Shown: piece by piece, positions 33,436-41,875 of the stretch | Layout: each line of letters begins with the position of its first letter | How positions within the stretch are numbered: position 1 is the stretch's first letter | NCBI GenBank assembly: GCA_045655165.1 | Contig: JAZOOT010000041.1 | Location: forward strand, 1-45,561 | Direction: 5' to 3' | DNA length: 45,561 bases | Origin: SIG607 sp045655165 | Lineage (GTDB): Bacteria > Bacillota > Clostridia > Oscillospirales > Acutalibacteraceae | The notes under the pieces: generated by a model | Told to the model about the DNA's origin: nothing | Database searches by the model: none | Seen by the model: only the letters and a program-made list of their open reading frames with translations | Translations under genes and position numbers: made by a program

Positions 33436-34572
33436 TTATATTTCTAATTCATTAAGTAATTCTTTTACAAAATTTGTTTTTTCTTTTTGTATTGAAACTG
33501 AACGCGTTAATTCTTTTTTTGTTTTTTTGCGTCCTTTTTTTGAAAGGGCCTTACTCCACCTTGCAACCTGCATAAAAGGTGTTAGCCATTTATGTTTTTC
33601 TAAAAAGGGGTAAAGAATTTTAAGCGAATTATAAGGCAAAAATGCCCTTGCAAAAATATATCCTGCTTTACCGCCGGTTTTTTGCTGTCGAATAGCAATT
33701 CGGTTTTCAGCTGAGCCAAAAACACCGCCCGAAAATATGTACTGTTCCATCATTTGTGTTAGTTTACAATGTTTTTTGCCATAAAACCAAACATTTATAA
33801 GTTGCCAAACTGCATTGTAAAACCTAACTAAACCGCTTTTTTCTAACAGTTCATTAAAAATTTCACTGTTAATTTGTGTGTTTTTTTTAATTAAAATTAA
33901 ATCAACAAAAGGTTTAATTCCGCAACCGCCGCCAACAAAATGGTAGGACATATGGGCAATATGGTGAAATAAGAAAAATTCAGGTGTCATTTTATTAGCG
34001 TTTGTATAACTCCATACTTCTTTTAACACATTATCTAATTTTTCAATATTTTCACAAATGTTAAAATGCAGTTCCAAGTGAACCTTGCTTGGCGAAACCA
34101 AAGATACATCGTGATAATGTTTTTTACCAAACTGCGTATAACCAAGGTTTTCAGAAAGAAGATTTACGACTTTATCAAGTTCGTTTTCCTTTACCAAAAC
34201 GTCTAAATCACAACTGTTTCGCATACAGGGGTCAGGGTAAAAGTTCCTAATAACAGCGCCCTTTAAAGCAATATGGTCTATTTTTTCGTTTAATAGTAAT
34301 TCGGTAATTCTTTCAAGTTCGTATTCTGAACGCTGGTAACGAAAAACCGAATTATACATTCCCTTTTTAAATTCTTCGGGGAAATCACCGCTTTTTACCA
34401 AACCGCTTTTTTCAAGTGCTATGCCAATAGCATAACAAAAATCGTACACCTTCGCAAATTTATAAACCGCTTGCAGTTCTTCTTTGGTTGGGTTTAATCC
34501 TGTAGGAAGTTCTACGCCAAAAACGGCAAAATTTATTAAATTAAAAAACAGTGTTTTTGCCGTTTTAGCCAC
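33436..34572 (-). CDS. Nucleotidyltransferase-fold family protein (NTP_transf_5-like)
   Basis: A 378-residue protein. Central LKGAVIRNFYPDPCMRNSCDLDVLVKENE has the nucleotidyltransferase-fold G..(x)..D.D arrangement seen in uncharacterised NTase PF14907 proteins, with LHFNI downstream; the C-terminal third is helical and basic. The family often accompanies polysaccharide or exopolysaccharide genes, and its reaction is unknown. It starts at a GTG after AGGAGG. Last gene of the glycan operon, 12 nt after capF. Confidence 0.8.
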   Translation of the reverse strand: MAKTAKTLFFNLINFAVFGVELPTGLNPTKEELQAVYKFAKVYDFCYAIGIALEKSGLVKSGDFPEEFKKGMYNSVFRYQRSEYELERITELLLNEKIDHIALKGAVIRNFYPDPCMRNSCDLDVLVKENELDKVVNLLSENLGYTQFGKKHYHDVSLVSPSKVHLELHFNICENIEKLDNVLKEVWSYTNANKMTPEFFLFHHIAHMSYHFVGGGCGIKPFVDLILIKKNTQINSEIFNELLEKSGLVRFYNAVWQLINVWFYGKKHCKLTQMMEQYIFSGGVFGSAENRIAIRQQKTGGKAGYIFARAFLPYNSLKILYPFLEKHKWLTPFMQVARWSKALSKKGRKKTKKELTRSVSIQKEKTNFVKELLNELEI

Positions 34573-34586
34573 AAAACAACCTCCTA

Positions 34587-35786
34587 TTATACCTTTTCGA
34601 AGAAAGTATCCGGTTTATTAGGGTCAAAACTTTCGTTTGCCCACATAACCGTTACAAGATTTTCAGTTTCACTTAAATTTATAATGTTATGAGTATAACC
34701 GGGTAACATATGTACTGCCTCTATTTTTTCGCCCGAAACATAAAAATCAAGCACTTCATCACTACCAATTTTTCTTTGCTGAATAAGACCTTTTCCGCTT
34801 ACCACAATAAAAAATTCCCATTTTGTGTTGTGCCAATGTTGACCCTTTGTAATGCCGTGTTTTGAAATATTAACGCTAAACTGACCACAGTTTTCAGTTT
34901 TTAACATTTCGGTAAAAGAACCGCGTTCATCAACATTCATTTTAAGCGGGAAAATTGCCTTTTCCTTTGGCAAATAAGAAAGGTAAGTTGAATAAAGTTT
35001 TTTAGCAAAACTGCCATACGGTATTTCGGGCATTACTAAACTTTCGGGTTGATTTTTAAATCCGTTTAAAAGTTCAACTATTTCGCCCAATTTTACCTTG
35101 TGTGTTGTTTCGCAGGCGCAGTATTTGCCGTTTTCGGTAATTACGGTTTCAACACCGTTAAATTCGCAGTGGTGTTCTTTTCCGCTTAAAGCCAAAAGCA
35201 TTTCTTCAACTAAATCATCAATATACAAAAGTTCAAGCAAAACAGTTGGGTCGTTTACCTGAATGGGCAAATCATTTGCAATATTATTGCAAAATGTTGC
35301 AACCGCGCTGTTATAGTTAGGTCGGCACCATTTACCAAAAAGGTTTGGAAAGCGGTAGACGAGCACCTTTGCGCCGGTTTCTTTGCTGTATTCAAAAAAC
35401 AGTTCTTCCCCCGCCCTTTTGCTTTTGCCGTATTCGCTTTCGCCAAACCTGCCTGCCAAGGTTGCCTGGATTGAAGAAGCCAACATAACCGGGCAGGTGT
35501 TATTATGCTTTTTAAGAGTTTCTAAAAGCGTACTTGCAAAGCCAAAATTACCCTGCATAAATTCCGACTGTTCTTTGGGGCGGTTTACACCCGCAAGGTT
35601 AAAAACAAAATTTGCCTTTTGGCAATAAACATCAAGCAATTCTTCTTTGGTGTCAATATCGTATTCAAAAATTTCATCAATTACAATTTCGGGGTGGGTT
35701 TTATTTTTACCGTCTTTAATTGTGTAAAGATTTGCCACAAGGTTTTTGCCAACAAAGCCCTTTGCACCGGTTACAAGAATGTTCAT
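34587..35786 (-). CDS. capF: Bifunctional reductase/epimerase CapF (UDP-L-FucNAc pathway)
   Basis: A 399-residue protein: N-terminal short-chain dehydrogenase with NILVTGAKGFVGKNL (NAD(P) site), ASSIQATLAGRFGESEYGKSK (Y..K pair) and FRFPNLFGKW-like stretch; C-terminal cupin (about residues 285-395) with GQHWHNTKWEFFIVVSGKG, whose His residues bind zinc. CapF of Staphylococcus aureus has this layout and acts in the second step to UDP-N-acetyl-L-fucosamine. I start at the ATG at 35786, overlapping the capG stop as ATGA, with GGAG upstream. Confidence 0.93.
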   Translation of the reverse strand: MNILVTGAKGFVGKNLVANLYTIKDGKNKTHPEIVIDEIFEYDIDTKEELLDVYCQKANFVFNLAGVNRPKEQSEFMQGNFGFASTLLETLKKHNNTCPVMLASSIQATLAGRFGESEYGKSKRAGEELFFEYSKETGAKVLVYRFPNLFGKWCRPNYNSAVATFCNNIANDLPIQVNDPTVLLELLYIDDLVEEMLLALSGKEHHCEFNGVETVITENGKYCACETTHKVKLGEIVELLNGFKNQPESLVMPEIPYGSFAKKLYSTYLSYLPKEKAIFPLKMNVDERGSFTEMLKTENCGQFSVNISKHGITKGQHWHNTKWEFFIVVSGKGLIQQRKIGSDEVLDFYVSGEKIEAVHMLPGYTHNIINLSETENLVTVMWANESFDPNKPDTFFEKV

Positions 35787-36943
35787 ATATCTTTTCTCCA
35801 CACCATTTTATTAACAACACCGGTATAACTTTGAATAATTTTTACAACCTTTGTTGAAACGTTTTCTTCCTCGTAATCGGGTACAGGAATACCAAAGTCG
35901 CCCTTTTCGTTCATAGCAACGGCTGTTTCAACCGCCTGTACCAAGCCCTTTTCATCAATTCCCGCAAGAACAAAGCAACCCTTATCAAGCGCTTCGGGGC
36001 GTTCGGTTGAAGTTCTAATGCACACTGCAGGAAATGGATTTCCCACACTTGTAAAAAAGCTTGATTCTTCGGGCAAAGTGCCGCTATCGGAAATAACCGC
36101 AAAGGCATTCATTTGCAAACAGTTGTAATCATGAAAACCAAGCGGTTCGTGCTGAATTACACGGCTGTCAAGTTTAAACCCACTGCTTTCTAAACGCTTT
36201 TTACTCCTTGGATGGCAAGAATAAAGTATGGGCATATTGTATTTTTCGGCAATTTTATTTATTGCACCGAATAAACTTGTAAAATTCTTTTCGGTGTCAA
36301 TATTTTCTTCGCGATGAGCCGAAAGAAGAATATACTTGCCTTTTTCAAGACCCAAACGGCTGTGTATATCACTTGCTTTAATGTTTTCAAGATTATTATG
36401 CAAAACCTCTGCCATAGGGCTACCCGTAACATAAGTTCTTTCTTTGGGCAAACCGTTATCGGCAAGGTAACGGCGCGCGTGTTCGGAATAGCATAGGTTT
36501 ACATCGGAAATTATATCAACAATTCTTCTGTTGGTTTCTTCGGGCAAACATTCATCTTTGCAACGGTTGCCCGCTTCCATATGGAAAATAGGTATATGAA
36601 GGCGTTTTGCGCCAATTACCGAAAGACAAGAGTTAGTGTCACCCAATACCAAAACTGCATCGGGCTTAATTTCTTCCATTAACTGATAAGATTTAGCAAT
36701 AATATTGCCCATTGTTTCGCCCAAATCAGCTCCAACCGCATTTAAATAAACATCAGGGTTAGCAAGTCCTAAATCTTTAAAGAAAACGCCGTTTAAATTG
36801 TAATCATAATTTTGGCCCGTGTGGGCAAGAACTGTATCAAAATATTCTCTGCACTTGTTTATTACCGCCGAAAGACGAATTATTTCGGGGCGTGTACCCA
36901 CAATAATAAGCAGTTTTAGTTTGCCATTATTTTTAAAATTCAT
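35783..36943 (-). CDS. capG: UDP-HexNAc 2-epimerase CapG-like
   Basis: A 386-residue GT-B-fold epimerase of the WecB family. It has LKLLIIVGTRPEIIRLSAVI at the N-terminus, LVLGDTNSCLSVIGAKR, HMEAGNRCKDECLPEETNRRIVD and the C-terminal ISDSGTLPEESSFF. HMEAGNR instead of the WecB-type HVEAGLR marks the CapG/WbjD group, which makes the last step to UDP-L-FucNAc. Flanked by capE and capF, which settles the specificity by context. Confidence 0.93.
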   Translation of the reverse strand: MNFKNNGKLKLLIIVGTRPEIIRLSAVINKCREYFDTVLAHTGQNYDYNLNGVFFKDLGLANPDVYLNAVGADLGETMGNIIAKSYQLMEEIKPDAVLVLGDTNSCLSVIGAKRLHIPIFHMEAGNRCKDECLPEETNRRIVDIISDVNLCYSEHARRYLADNGLPKERTYVTGSPMAEVLHNNLENIKASDIHSRLGLEKGKYILLSAHREENIDTEKNFTSLFGAINKIAEKYNMPILYSCHPRSKKRLESSGFKLDSRVIQHEPLGFHDYNCLQMNAFAVISDSGTLPEESSFFTSVGNPFPAVCIRTSTERPEALDKGCFVLAGIDEKGLVQAVETAVAMNEKGDFGIPVPDYEEENVSTKVVKIIQSYTGVVNKMVWRKDI

Positions 36944-36954
36944 TGTTTAACACC

Positions 36955-37995
36955 TCAGTTTTTAGCAAGTTCTTCTTGAATATAAGCCAAAGATGCAATT
37001 TTTTCTTTTGTTTGTTCTACATTTAAAAGTTCGGTATTGTTTGAGTTAAATTCAGTAAGGGTATTTCTTTCGGCATCGCCTTGGTTAAAGTATTTATCGT
37101 AATTAAGACCGCGTTTATCGCAAGGTACACGGTAAAAGTTACCCATATCAATCGCATTTGCGCACTCTTCGTTGGTAAGCAAAGTTTCGTACATTTTTTC
37201 GCCGTGGCGAATACCAATAACTTTAATATCTTCTTTATTACCGCCAAACAGTTCACAAACTGCTTCTGCTTGAGTTTGAATGGTACAAGCAGGTGCTTTT
37301 TGAACAAGAATGTCACCGCTCTCGCCGTTTTCAAAGGCAAACAACACAAGGTCAACCGCTTCGTCAAGCGACATAATAAAGCGTGTCATGCTGCCGTCGG
37401 TAATGGTTATTGGACTGCCGTTTCTAATTTGTTCTATCCAAAGCGGAATAACTGAGCCCCTTGAGCACATAACGTTGCCGTAACGTGTGCAGCAAATTTT
37501 AGTTTTCTTTGGGTCAACGGTGCGGGATTTTGCAACAATAACCTTTTCCATCATTGCTTTGCTTGTGCCCATAGCGTTAACAGGGTAAGCAGCTTTATCG
37601 GTTGATAAACACACAACATTTTTTACACCCGCTTCAATAGCGGCGGTAAGCACATTTTCGGTACCTAAAACATTGGTTTTAACTGCTTCTATTGGGAAAA
37701 ATTCGCAAGACGGCACCTGTTTAAGCGCTGCTGCGTGGAAAATATAATCAACCCCATGCATAGCGTTTTTAACCGAAGCCAAATCTCTTACGTCACCAAT
37801 ATAAAATTTAATTTTATCAGCAACTTCGGGCATTTTTACCTGAAATTCGTGGCGCATATCATCTTGCTTCTTTTCATCGCGCGAGAAAATGCGGATTTCG
37901 CCAATATCGGTGTGCAAAAAACGGTTAAGAACCGCATTGCCAAAACTACCCGTACCGCCGGTAATAAGTAACGTTTTGTTTTTAAATGATGACAT
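36955..37995 (-). CDS. capE: UDP-GlcNAc 4,6-dehydratase/5-epimerase CapE-like
   Basis: A 346-residue extended SDR starting the UDP-L-FucNAc pathway. It shows LLITGGTGSFGNAVLNRFL (NAD site), YIFHAAALKQVPSCEFFPIEA and STDKAAYPVNAMGTSKAMMEK. In this soluble dehydratase group the usual YxxxK tyrosine is replaced by methionine (MGTSK), as in CapE/FlaA1-type enzymes. Start ATG after AAGGAG. Followed 11 nt later by capG. Confidence 0.94.
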   Translation of the reverse strand: MSSFKNKTLLITGGTGSFGNAVLNRFLHTDIGEIRIFSRDEKKQDDMRHEFQVKMPEVADKIKFYIGDVRDLASVKNAMHGVDYIFHAAALKQVPSCEFFPIEAVKTNVLGTENVLTAAIEAGVKNVVCLSTDKAAYPVNAMGTSKAMMEKVIVAKSRTVDPKKTKICCTRYGNVMCSRGSVIPLWIEQIRNGSPITITDGSMTRFIMSLDEAVDLVLFAFENGESGDILVQKAPACTIQTQAEAVCELFGGNKEDIKVIGIRHGEKMYETLLTNEECANAIDMGNFYRVPCDKRGLNYDKYFNQGDAERNTLTEFNSNNTELLNVEQTKEKIASLAYIQEELAKN

Positions 37996-38007
37996 AGTAT
38001 TTACTCC

Positions 38008-38904
38008 TTAAAAATTTAAGTTGTTTTTTATTGTGTTAAAAAGCCGTTTTGCATTATTTTCACCCGCGTATGAATTATGCGGGGTTATTATTACGTTTTC
38101 CATTTGCCAAAGAGGACTGTCTTCCGTTAGCGGTTCTTCTTCAAACACGTCTAAAACGGCGGCGCTTAAGTGTTTGTTATTTAATGCATCTATTAGTGCT
38201 TTTGTTTCCACAATACCGCCGCGCGCAATATTTACAAACACAGCACCTGTTTTAATTTGCCTAAACATTTCACCATTAAACAAATGGTGTGTTTCATTTG
38301 TAAGCGGAAGTGTTAGCACAATAATATCGGCTTTCTTTAATTCTTTCCCAAGTTTATTAAGATTAACTATTTTTTCATAATAATCATCTTCTCTTGGAAA
38401 CAGGTCTACCCCGCGAACGTTGGTGCCAAAAACCGAAAACCTTTTTGCACATTCTGTTCCAACATTACCCGCACCAACAATTAACACATTTTTGCCAAAC
38501 AGTTCAAGATTTTCGCGTTTTTTCACCCACTGTTTGTTCTTTTGGTTTTCATAAAAAAACATGCCTTTTTTATAAACATTAAGCACACCGCAAACAGCAT
38601 ATTCGGCCATTGGAATACTGTAAACACCGCGTGCGTTATACACCTTTATTCCGCGCGCATTTATTTTATGCATTGGAAGTCGGTCAAGTCCTGCTGACGT
38701 TAACTGAATTATTTTAAGATTAGCAAATTCATCAATATCGTGATACAAAAACAAACCGTTACAAATAACCGCTTCGCACTGCACCGCACCGCAAGGCAGT
38801 TCATCTTTTTCGTTTTGCATAAAGCAAATTTTGTAACTTTCTGCTAATTCGTTATACTCTTCTTCTGTATACTTCCAAGCGCCTGTTATCAATAATTTTT
38901 TCAT
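38008..38904 (-). CDS. D-isomer 2-hydroxyacid dehydrogenase family protein
   Basis: A 298-residue NAD(P)-dependent dehydrogenase, slightly shorter than typical (~310-330). Rossmann motif LIVGAGNVGTECAKRF; catalytic Arg in VNIARGGIVETKALI, Glu in LDVFEEEPL and His in NVIITPHNSYAGE are all kept. It should interconvert a 2-oxo and a 2-hydroxy acid; the substrate is unknown. Its start overlaps the stop of the aldolase gene as ATGA, so the two products are probably made together and may act in sequence on the same keto acid (inference). It sits inside a glycan operon, an unusual place for this family. Confidence 0.85.
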   Translation of the reverse strand: MKKLLITGAWKYTEEEYNELAESYKICFMQNEKDELPCGAVQCEAVICNGLFLYHDIDEFANLKIIQLTSAGLDRLPMHKINARGIKVYNARGVYSIPMAEYAVCGVLNVYKKGMFFYENQKNKQWVKKRENLELFGKNVLIVGAGNVGTECAKRFSVFGTNVRGVDLFPREDDYYEKIVNLNKLGKELKKADIIVLTLPLTNETHHLFNGEMFRQIKTGAVFVNIARGGIVETKALIDALNNKHLSAAVLDVFEEEPLTEDSPLWQMENVIITPHNSYAGENNAKRLFNTIKNNLNF

Positions 38905-39731
38905 ATTTTACCAACAATTCTTTCTACTGCTTGTTTTACTTGTTCTTTGTTTTCTAAATAATCATTAGCAACTGCGCACTTTTCTTCTTCTTCACGAATT
39001 GCTTTAACACCTTTTTCAAAAATTTCATTTACTTCTTCTAAATCGGTTATAACGGTTGTGTTACAAAAACTGCGTGATAAAATCACCCTTGTAGAGCCCA
39101 AACGGTAATGCTCTTTAAGCACCATTTTGCCGGGAAGCAAGCCGCCATCAAGCGAAGCAAGCCCGCCAAAACCATACGGTATACCCTTTTTCTTAAACTT
39201 TTCAACAAGGTTATCAACCGTACCGTTAGCAAGAAGGCCAAACATAAACTTCATTTTATAACCAAGACTTAAATCATTAAGCCCAATATAAATTTCATCT
39301 ATTCCGTCAACAGCTAAAATTTCATCTATGTTTTCCTTTGCCGAAACGGTTTCAACCAAAAGCATAGTTTTAGCCCTGCCACCGACAAGACGGACAAACT
39401 CTTTTACTTCATGAGCACCTTTAAAATATGGAAGCATTATAATATTGGCACCGGCATTCACCACACTGTCAATTTCTTCTTTTGAAGATGAATAATCTTT
39501 TGTGGCTTCGTGTATTGGGTTTACACGAACAAGCAATTCAGATTTTGTTAAAACTTTTGAAAGTTTTTTAACATCCTCTGCAGTGTGCCTTGACTGAACA
39601 GTATCCATACCTCCTTGACGCAAATCTTTGCCAATATATTCCATATCAACAAAAATTCTGTCAACCCCTGCTTTTTCGGCAATTAAAGCAACTTCGGCAT
39701 TATTTGTTATATACATTAGTTTAAGTGGCAT
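38901..39731 (-). CDS. HpcH/HpaI-type aldolase family protein
   Basis: A 276-residue TIM-barrel protein of the HpcH/HpaI-citrate lyase beta group (class II, metal-dependent pyruvate aldolases). Visible: VDRIFVDMEYIG (DMEH-like), RVNP (substrate Arg), GANIIMLPYF, LLVETVSAKENIDEILAVDG with the metal Glu, and EIYIGLNDLSLGY with the metal Asp. The central fold is intact, but the C-terminus after ~245 is extended and acidic. It likely cleaves or makes a carbon-carbon bond with pyruvate or another small keto acid; which one is not knowable here. Coupled by 4-nt overlap to the dehydrogenase. Start after AGAGG. Confidence 0.82.
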   Translation of the reverse strand: MPLKLMYITNNAEVALIAEKAGVDRIFVDMEYIGKDLRQGGMDTVQSRHTAEDVKKLSKVLTKSELLVRVNPIHEATKDYSSSKEEIDSVVNAGANIIMLPYFKGAHEVKEFVRLVGGRAKTMLLVETVSAKENIDEILAVDGIDEIYIGLNDLSLGYKMKFMFGLLANGTVDNLVEKFKKKGIPYGFGGLASLDGGLLPGKMVLKEHYRLGSTRVILSRSFCNTTVITDLEEVNEIFEKGVKAIREEEEKCAVANDYLENKEQVKQAVERIVGKI

Positions 39732-39743
39732 TTTTTGTACCTC

Positions 39744-40379
39744 TTATTCTTTTGTCGCAACTTGTTTTTCTTCATTTATTTCGGTAACAAGTGTTGCGCC
39801 AATATTTTCGTTATCGGAATTTTTTAAAACCTTAAAAACTGTTAAAAAGAATATTTTGCAATCTAATAAAAATGAAACATTTTGAGCGTACCAAACGTTA
39901 AGTTCAATTCGTTTGTGCCATTCAACCGTTTTTCTTCCGTTTACCTGCGCCCAACCTGTTATACCTGGGCGAACGGCAAACATTTGCTTTTGTTCTTCGG
40001 TGTATTCTTCAAAAGGCCAAGGATGATATGTAAGCGGAGGACGGAAGCCAATAAAACTCATATCGCCTTTTATTATGTTTATACATTGCGGAATTTCATC
40101 TAAACTTGTTTTCCTTAAAACATTACCCACTTTTGTAATTCTTGGGTCGTTATTATCGGAATAAACACCGCCTTTTTCGGCATCTACCACCATTGTTCTA
40201 AATTTATACATACTAAAAACTTTGCCGTTTTTTCCAAGTCGTTTTTGTTTAAATATAACGGGGCCCTTTGAATCTAATTTAACAGCAACCGCTATTATAA
40301 CAAAAACAGGCAACACCACCAAAAAAATAACCGTTGCCAGAACCAAATCAAACATCCTTTTAAGGAAATATTTATACAT
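39744..40379 (-). CDS. Undecaprenyl-phosphate sugar phosphotransferase (initiating)
   Basis: A 211-residue bacterial sugar transferase (PF02397) that puts the first sugar-phosphate on undecaprenyl phosphate. One hydrophobic segment (about residues 8-31) is followed by the family core KLDSKGPVIFKQKRLGKNGK, FKFRTM-like MYKFRTMV, TSLDEIPQCINIIKGDMSFIGFRPP and PGITGWAQVNGR. It is the short WcaJ-C-term-like form without the upper membrane domain. Start ATG at 40379 with AAGGAG upstream; an in-frame ATG at 40406 after AGGGG would add 9 residues and is possible. First gene of the glycan operon; given the capE-F-G set, the transferred sugar may be a FucNAc-type residue (inference). Confidence 0.9.
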   Translation of the reverse strand: MYKYFLKRMFDLVLATVIFLVVLPVFVIIAVAVKLDSKGPVIFKQKRLGKNGKVFSMYKFRTMVVDAEKGGVYSDNNDPRITKVGNVLRKTSLDEIPQCINIIKGDMSFIGFRPPLTYHPWPFEEYTEEQKQMFAVRPGITGWAQVNGRKTVEWHKRIELNVWYAQNVSFLLDCKIFFLTVFKVLKNSDNENIGATLVTEINEEKQVATKE

Positions 40380-40430
40380 AAAAATTTCTCCTTGTACAGT
40401 AGACATATTACCCCTATTAAATCACAGTAT

Positions 40431-40459
40431 ATTATAATATATAATATTAAATATGTCAA
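40431..40459 (-). promoter_or_regulatory. Consensus promoter of the glycan operon
   Basis: On the minus strand TTGACA (40454-40459) and TATAAT (40431-40436) are both perfect hexamers with 17 nt between. The initiating sugar transferase follows about 50 nt downstream. The strength suggests constitutive expression, with no obvious operator. Confidence 0.9.
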
Positions 40460-40468
40460 CCTTGTGTA

Positions 40469-40505
40469 AAAAAAGAAAACTGCTTGGGTCGCCCCAAGCA
40501 GTTTT
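40469..40505 (-). terminator. Terminator of the alkyltransferase gene
   Basis: AAAACTGCTTGGG (40476-40488) pairs perfectly with CCCAAGCAGTTTT (40493-40505). On the minus strand it is followed by CTTTTTTTACAC. It separates the alkyltransferase gene from the glycan operon promoter. Confidence 0.93.
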
Positions 40506-40809
40506 ATGGTTTAATGCCGTATTTATTTAAATCTATAGTACCGTCTTTTTGAAAGGTGATTCCCTCTTCTATTAAAAGTTTCCTTTGGGCCTCTTCACCG
40601 CCAAAAGCAAACGCTTGTGCAGGTTTTCCTTCGCGGTTTACTACCCTGTGGCAAGGAATTACGCCGGGCGCGGGGTTATTATGAAGCGCATAACCAACAA
40701 CACGCGCCCACCTTGCGTTACCCGCAAGTGAAGCCACTTGGCCATAGGTTGCAACTTTACCTTTTGGAATAGTTAAAACAACCTTATAAATCTTTTCAAA
40801 AACAGACAT
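40504..40809 (-). CDS. Single-domain methylated-DNA-cysteine methyltransferase-like protein
   Basis: A 101-residue protein equal to the DNA-binding C-terminal domain of O6-alkylguanine-DNA alkyltransferases. It has PKGKVATYGQVASLAGNARWARVVGYALHNN broken by the recognition helix, and the active-site PCHRV with C53. Short bacterial alkyltransferase-like proteins usually replace this Cys by Trp; here it is kept, so a repair function is plausible, though the N-terminal domain is absent. Start ATG after AAAGGAAAGG. Confidence 0.88.
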   Translation of the reverse strand: MSVFEKIYKVVLTIPKGKVATYGQVASLAGNARWARVVGYALHNNPAPGVIPCHRVVNREGKPAQAFAFGGEEAQRKLLIEEGITFQKDGTIDLNKYGIKP

Positions 40810-40838
40810 ATTTCCCTTTCCTTTAAAAAAATTAAAGT

Positions 40839-41265
40839 TTATTTAAAAATTTCAGCAAGTACATCTCCCAACGCTTTTGCCATTGAATAAAAGCTCAAAT
40901 CGTTGGGGTGGCAATAATCAACAGTTCCTTCATCACCAGCCAATTCCATTAGTTTTTCGTGGTCAATGTTTTCAGGAGGAATAAATGTTGAATAGTGTCT
41001 TAACCCTTTGCCCTTTCCCCTTTCATCAATATAGCCAATACTTCCTGTAAATGCAAAATGGCTCATTTTATAAACGCACGACAGTTTAGCATTAATTACA
41101 ACATAAGGGCTGCCGGTTTTAAAACGCACTCTGCCACCAGCATACATTGTGTGTAACCAATTAACACCGGTGCTTACACTTTTTGCAACCGCTTCGGGCA
41201 TACGGTGAAATCCGTTTTCATAAATAACGCCATATACTTTAAAGGGTTTCAGCAATATTTGCCAT
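40839..41265 (-). pseudogene. Decayed SGNH/GDSL hydrolase gene: frameshift plus internal deletion
   Basis: From the ATG at 41265 (after GAGGTG) the reading goes MANIAET, then a third C in the run at 41244-41246 shifts it to a stop at codon 9. Removing one C restores FKVYGVIYENGFHRMPEAV, the usual N-terminal domain of clostridial SGNH hydrolases, continuing GGRVRFKTGSPYVVI and, degraded, TFIPP. The C-terminal end carries VDYCHPNDLSFYSMAKALG, the family's DxxH-like block. The central catalytic domain with the GSSIT-type serine is missing; the join is near 40940-40970. An open frame from 41312 exists but has no ribosome site and an unrelated N-terminus. Family identification is from memory. Confidence 0.7.
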
Positions 41266-41320
41266 AACAAACACCTCGCTTGCATTTTAGCACAACATAA
41301 AACCATATGCAAGGTGTTTT
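41266..41320 (-). promoter_or_regulatory. Hairpin that would cover the pseudogene's ribosome site
   Basis: AAACACCT + TGCAT (41269-41276, 41281-41285) pair with ATGCA + AGGTGTTT (41307-41311, 41312-41319), with a 4-nt bulge. The strand contains the GAGGTG ribosome site (rc of 41272-41277) in its 3' arm. It may end the upstream gene's message or hide the site; on the plus strand it is followed by TTTTTGG. Confidence 0.4.
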
Positions 41321-41328
41321 TGGCTGCA

Positions 41329-41763
41329 TTATAAATATTCTCTTATATCAACTGCAAGTTTTTCTTCAAGATTTATAAGGCGTTTGCAAATATCTTTCGT
41401 GAACTCATCTGCCGCCTCATACTCATTAAGATACTTATTTAACGATTTAACTCCCATATTACAACCGTCGGTCATAAGGTCTGCAATGGTTTTATCAGAC
41501 TCATCCATTGCCAACTTCATATTTGTTTTCATCCACGACATACCTTTTGCAATTGGGTTTGGCTCTTTGCCGTCATCGCGAAATCTTTCTAAATGTGAAT
41601 CAATTTCATTAGCCAGTTTTGCGTGTTCTTTTTTGCAAACAGTTAATAACTTTTCAAAGTTTTTTGATTTAACATGGGGTAATACATCTTCTATTGACGC
41701 AACGCCCATTTTTACCCCTGCATCACATTCCCTTAAAAGTTTTATTGTATCTTGTTCTACCAT
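41329..41763 (-). CDS. Helical-bundle protein of unknown function (ferritin-like/DUF2383-like pattern)
   Basis: A 144-residue, almost wholly helical protein: VEQDTIKLLRECDAGVKMGVASI, then SKNFEKLLTVCKKEHAKLANEIDSHL, and two later helices. The helix pattern with regularly spaced Glu and His (KKEHAKL) resembles ferritin-like or DUF2383 four-helix bundles, but no complete metal site is evident. No signal peptide. Start ATG after AAAAGGAGTG. It is divergent from the marR operon, 112 nt away. Confidence 0.65.
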   Translation of the reverse strand: MVEQDTIKLLRECDAGVKMGVASIEDVLPHVKSKNFEKLLTVCKKEHAKLANEIDSHLERFRDDGKEPNPIAKGMSWMKTNMKLAMDESDKTIADLMTDGCNMGVKSLNKYLNEYEAADEFTKDICKRLINLEEKLAVDIREYL

Positions 41764-41812
41764 AATAACACTCCTTTTTTGCTATAGTATTTACAAAACT
41801 ATACAAATTATG

Positions 41813-41836
41813 AAATTGTTGACAAATCAACAATTT
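41813..41836 (+). promoter_or_regulatory. Candidate MarR operator
   Basis: AAATTGTTGA (41813-41822) and TCAACAATTT (41827-41836) are a perfect 10-bp inverted repeat around CAAA. It overlaps the -35 box of the marR promoter. MarR proteins bind such two-fold sites of 16-20 bp, so self-repression is likely. Confidence 0.8.
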
Positions 41837-41847
41837 TGGCGTATAAT
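41819..41847 (+). promoter_or_regulatory. Promoter of marR-degV-traX
   Basis: TTGACA (41819-41824) and TATAAT (41842-41847) with a 17-nt spacer, both perfect hexamers. 28 nt before the marR ATG with AAGGAGT. Confidence 0.9.
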
Positions 41848-41875
41848 TTGAAATATTGATTTAAGGAGTATAGTA

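Noticed and set aside
40504..40809. An alkyltransferase-like (ATL) protein without repair activity
   Set aside because: ATL proteins have Trp in place of the active Cys; here PCHRV is intact.
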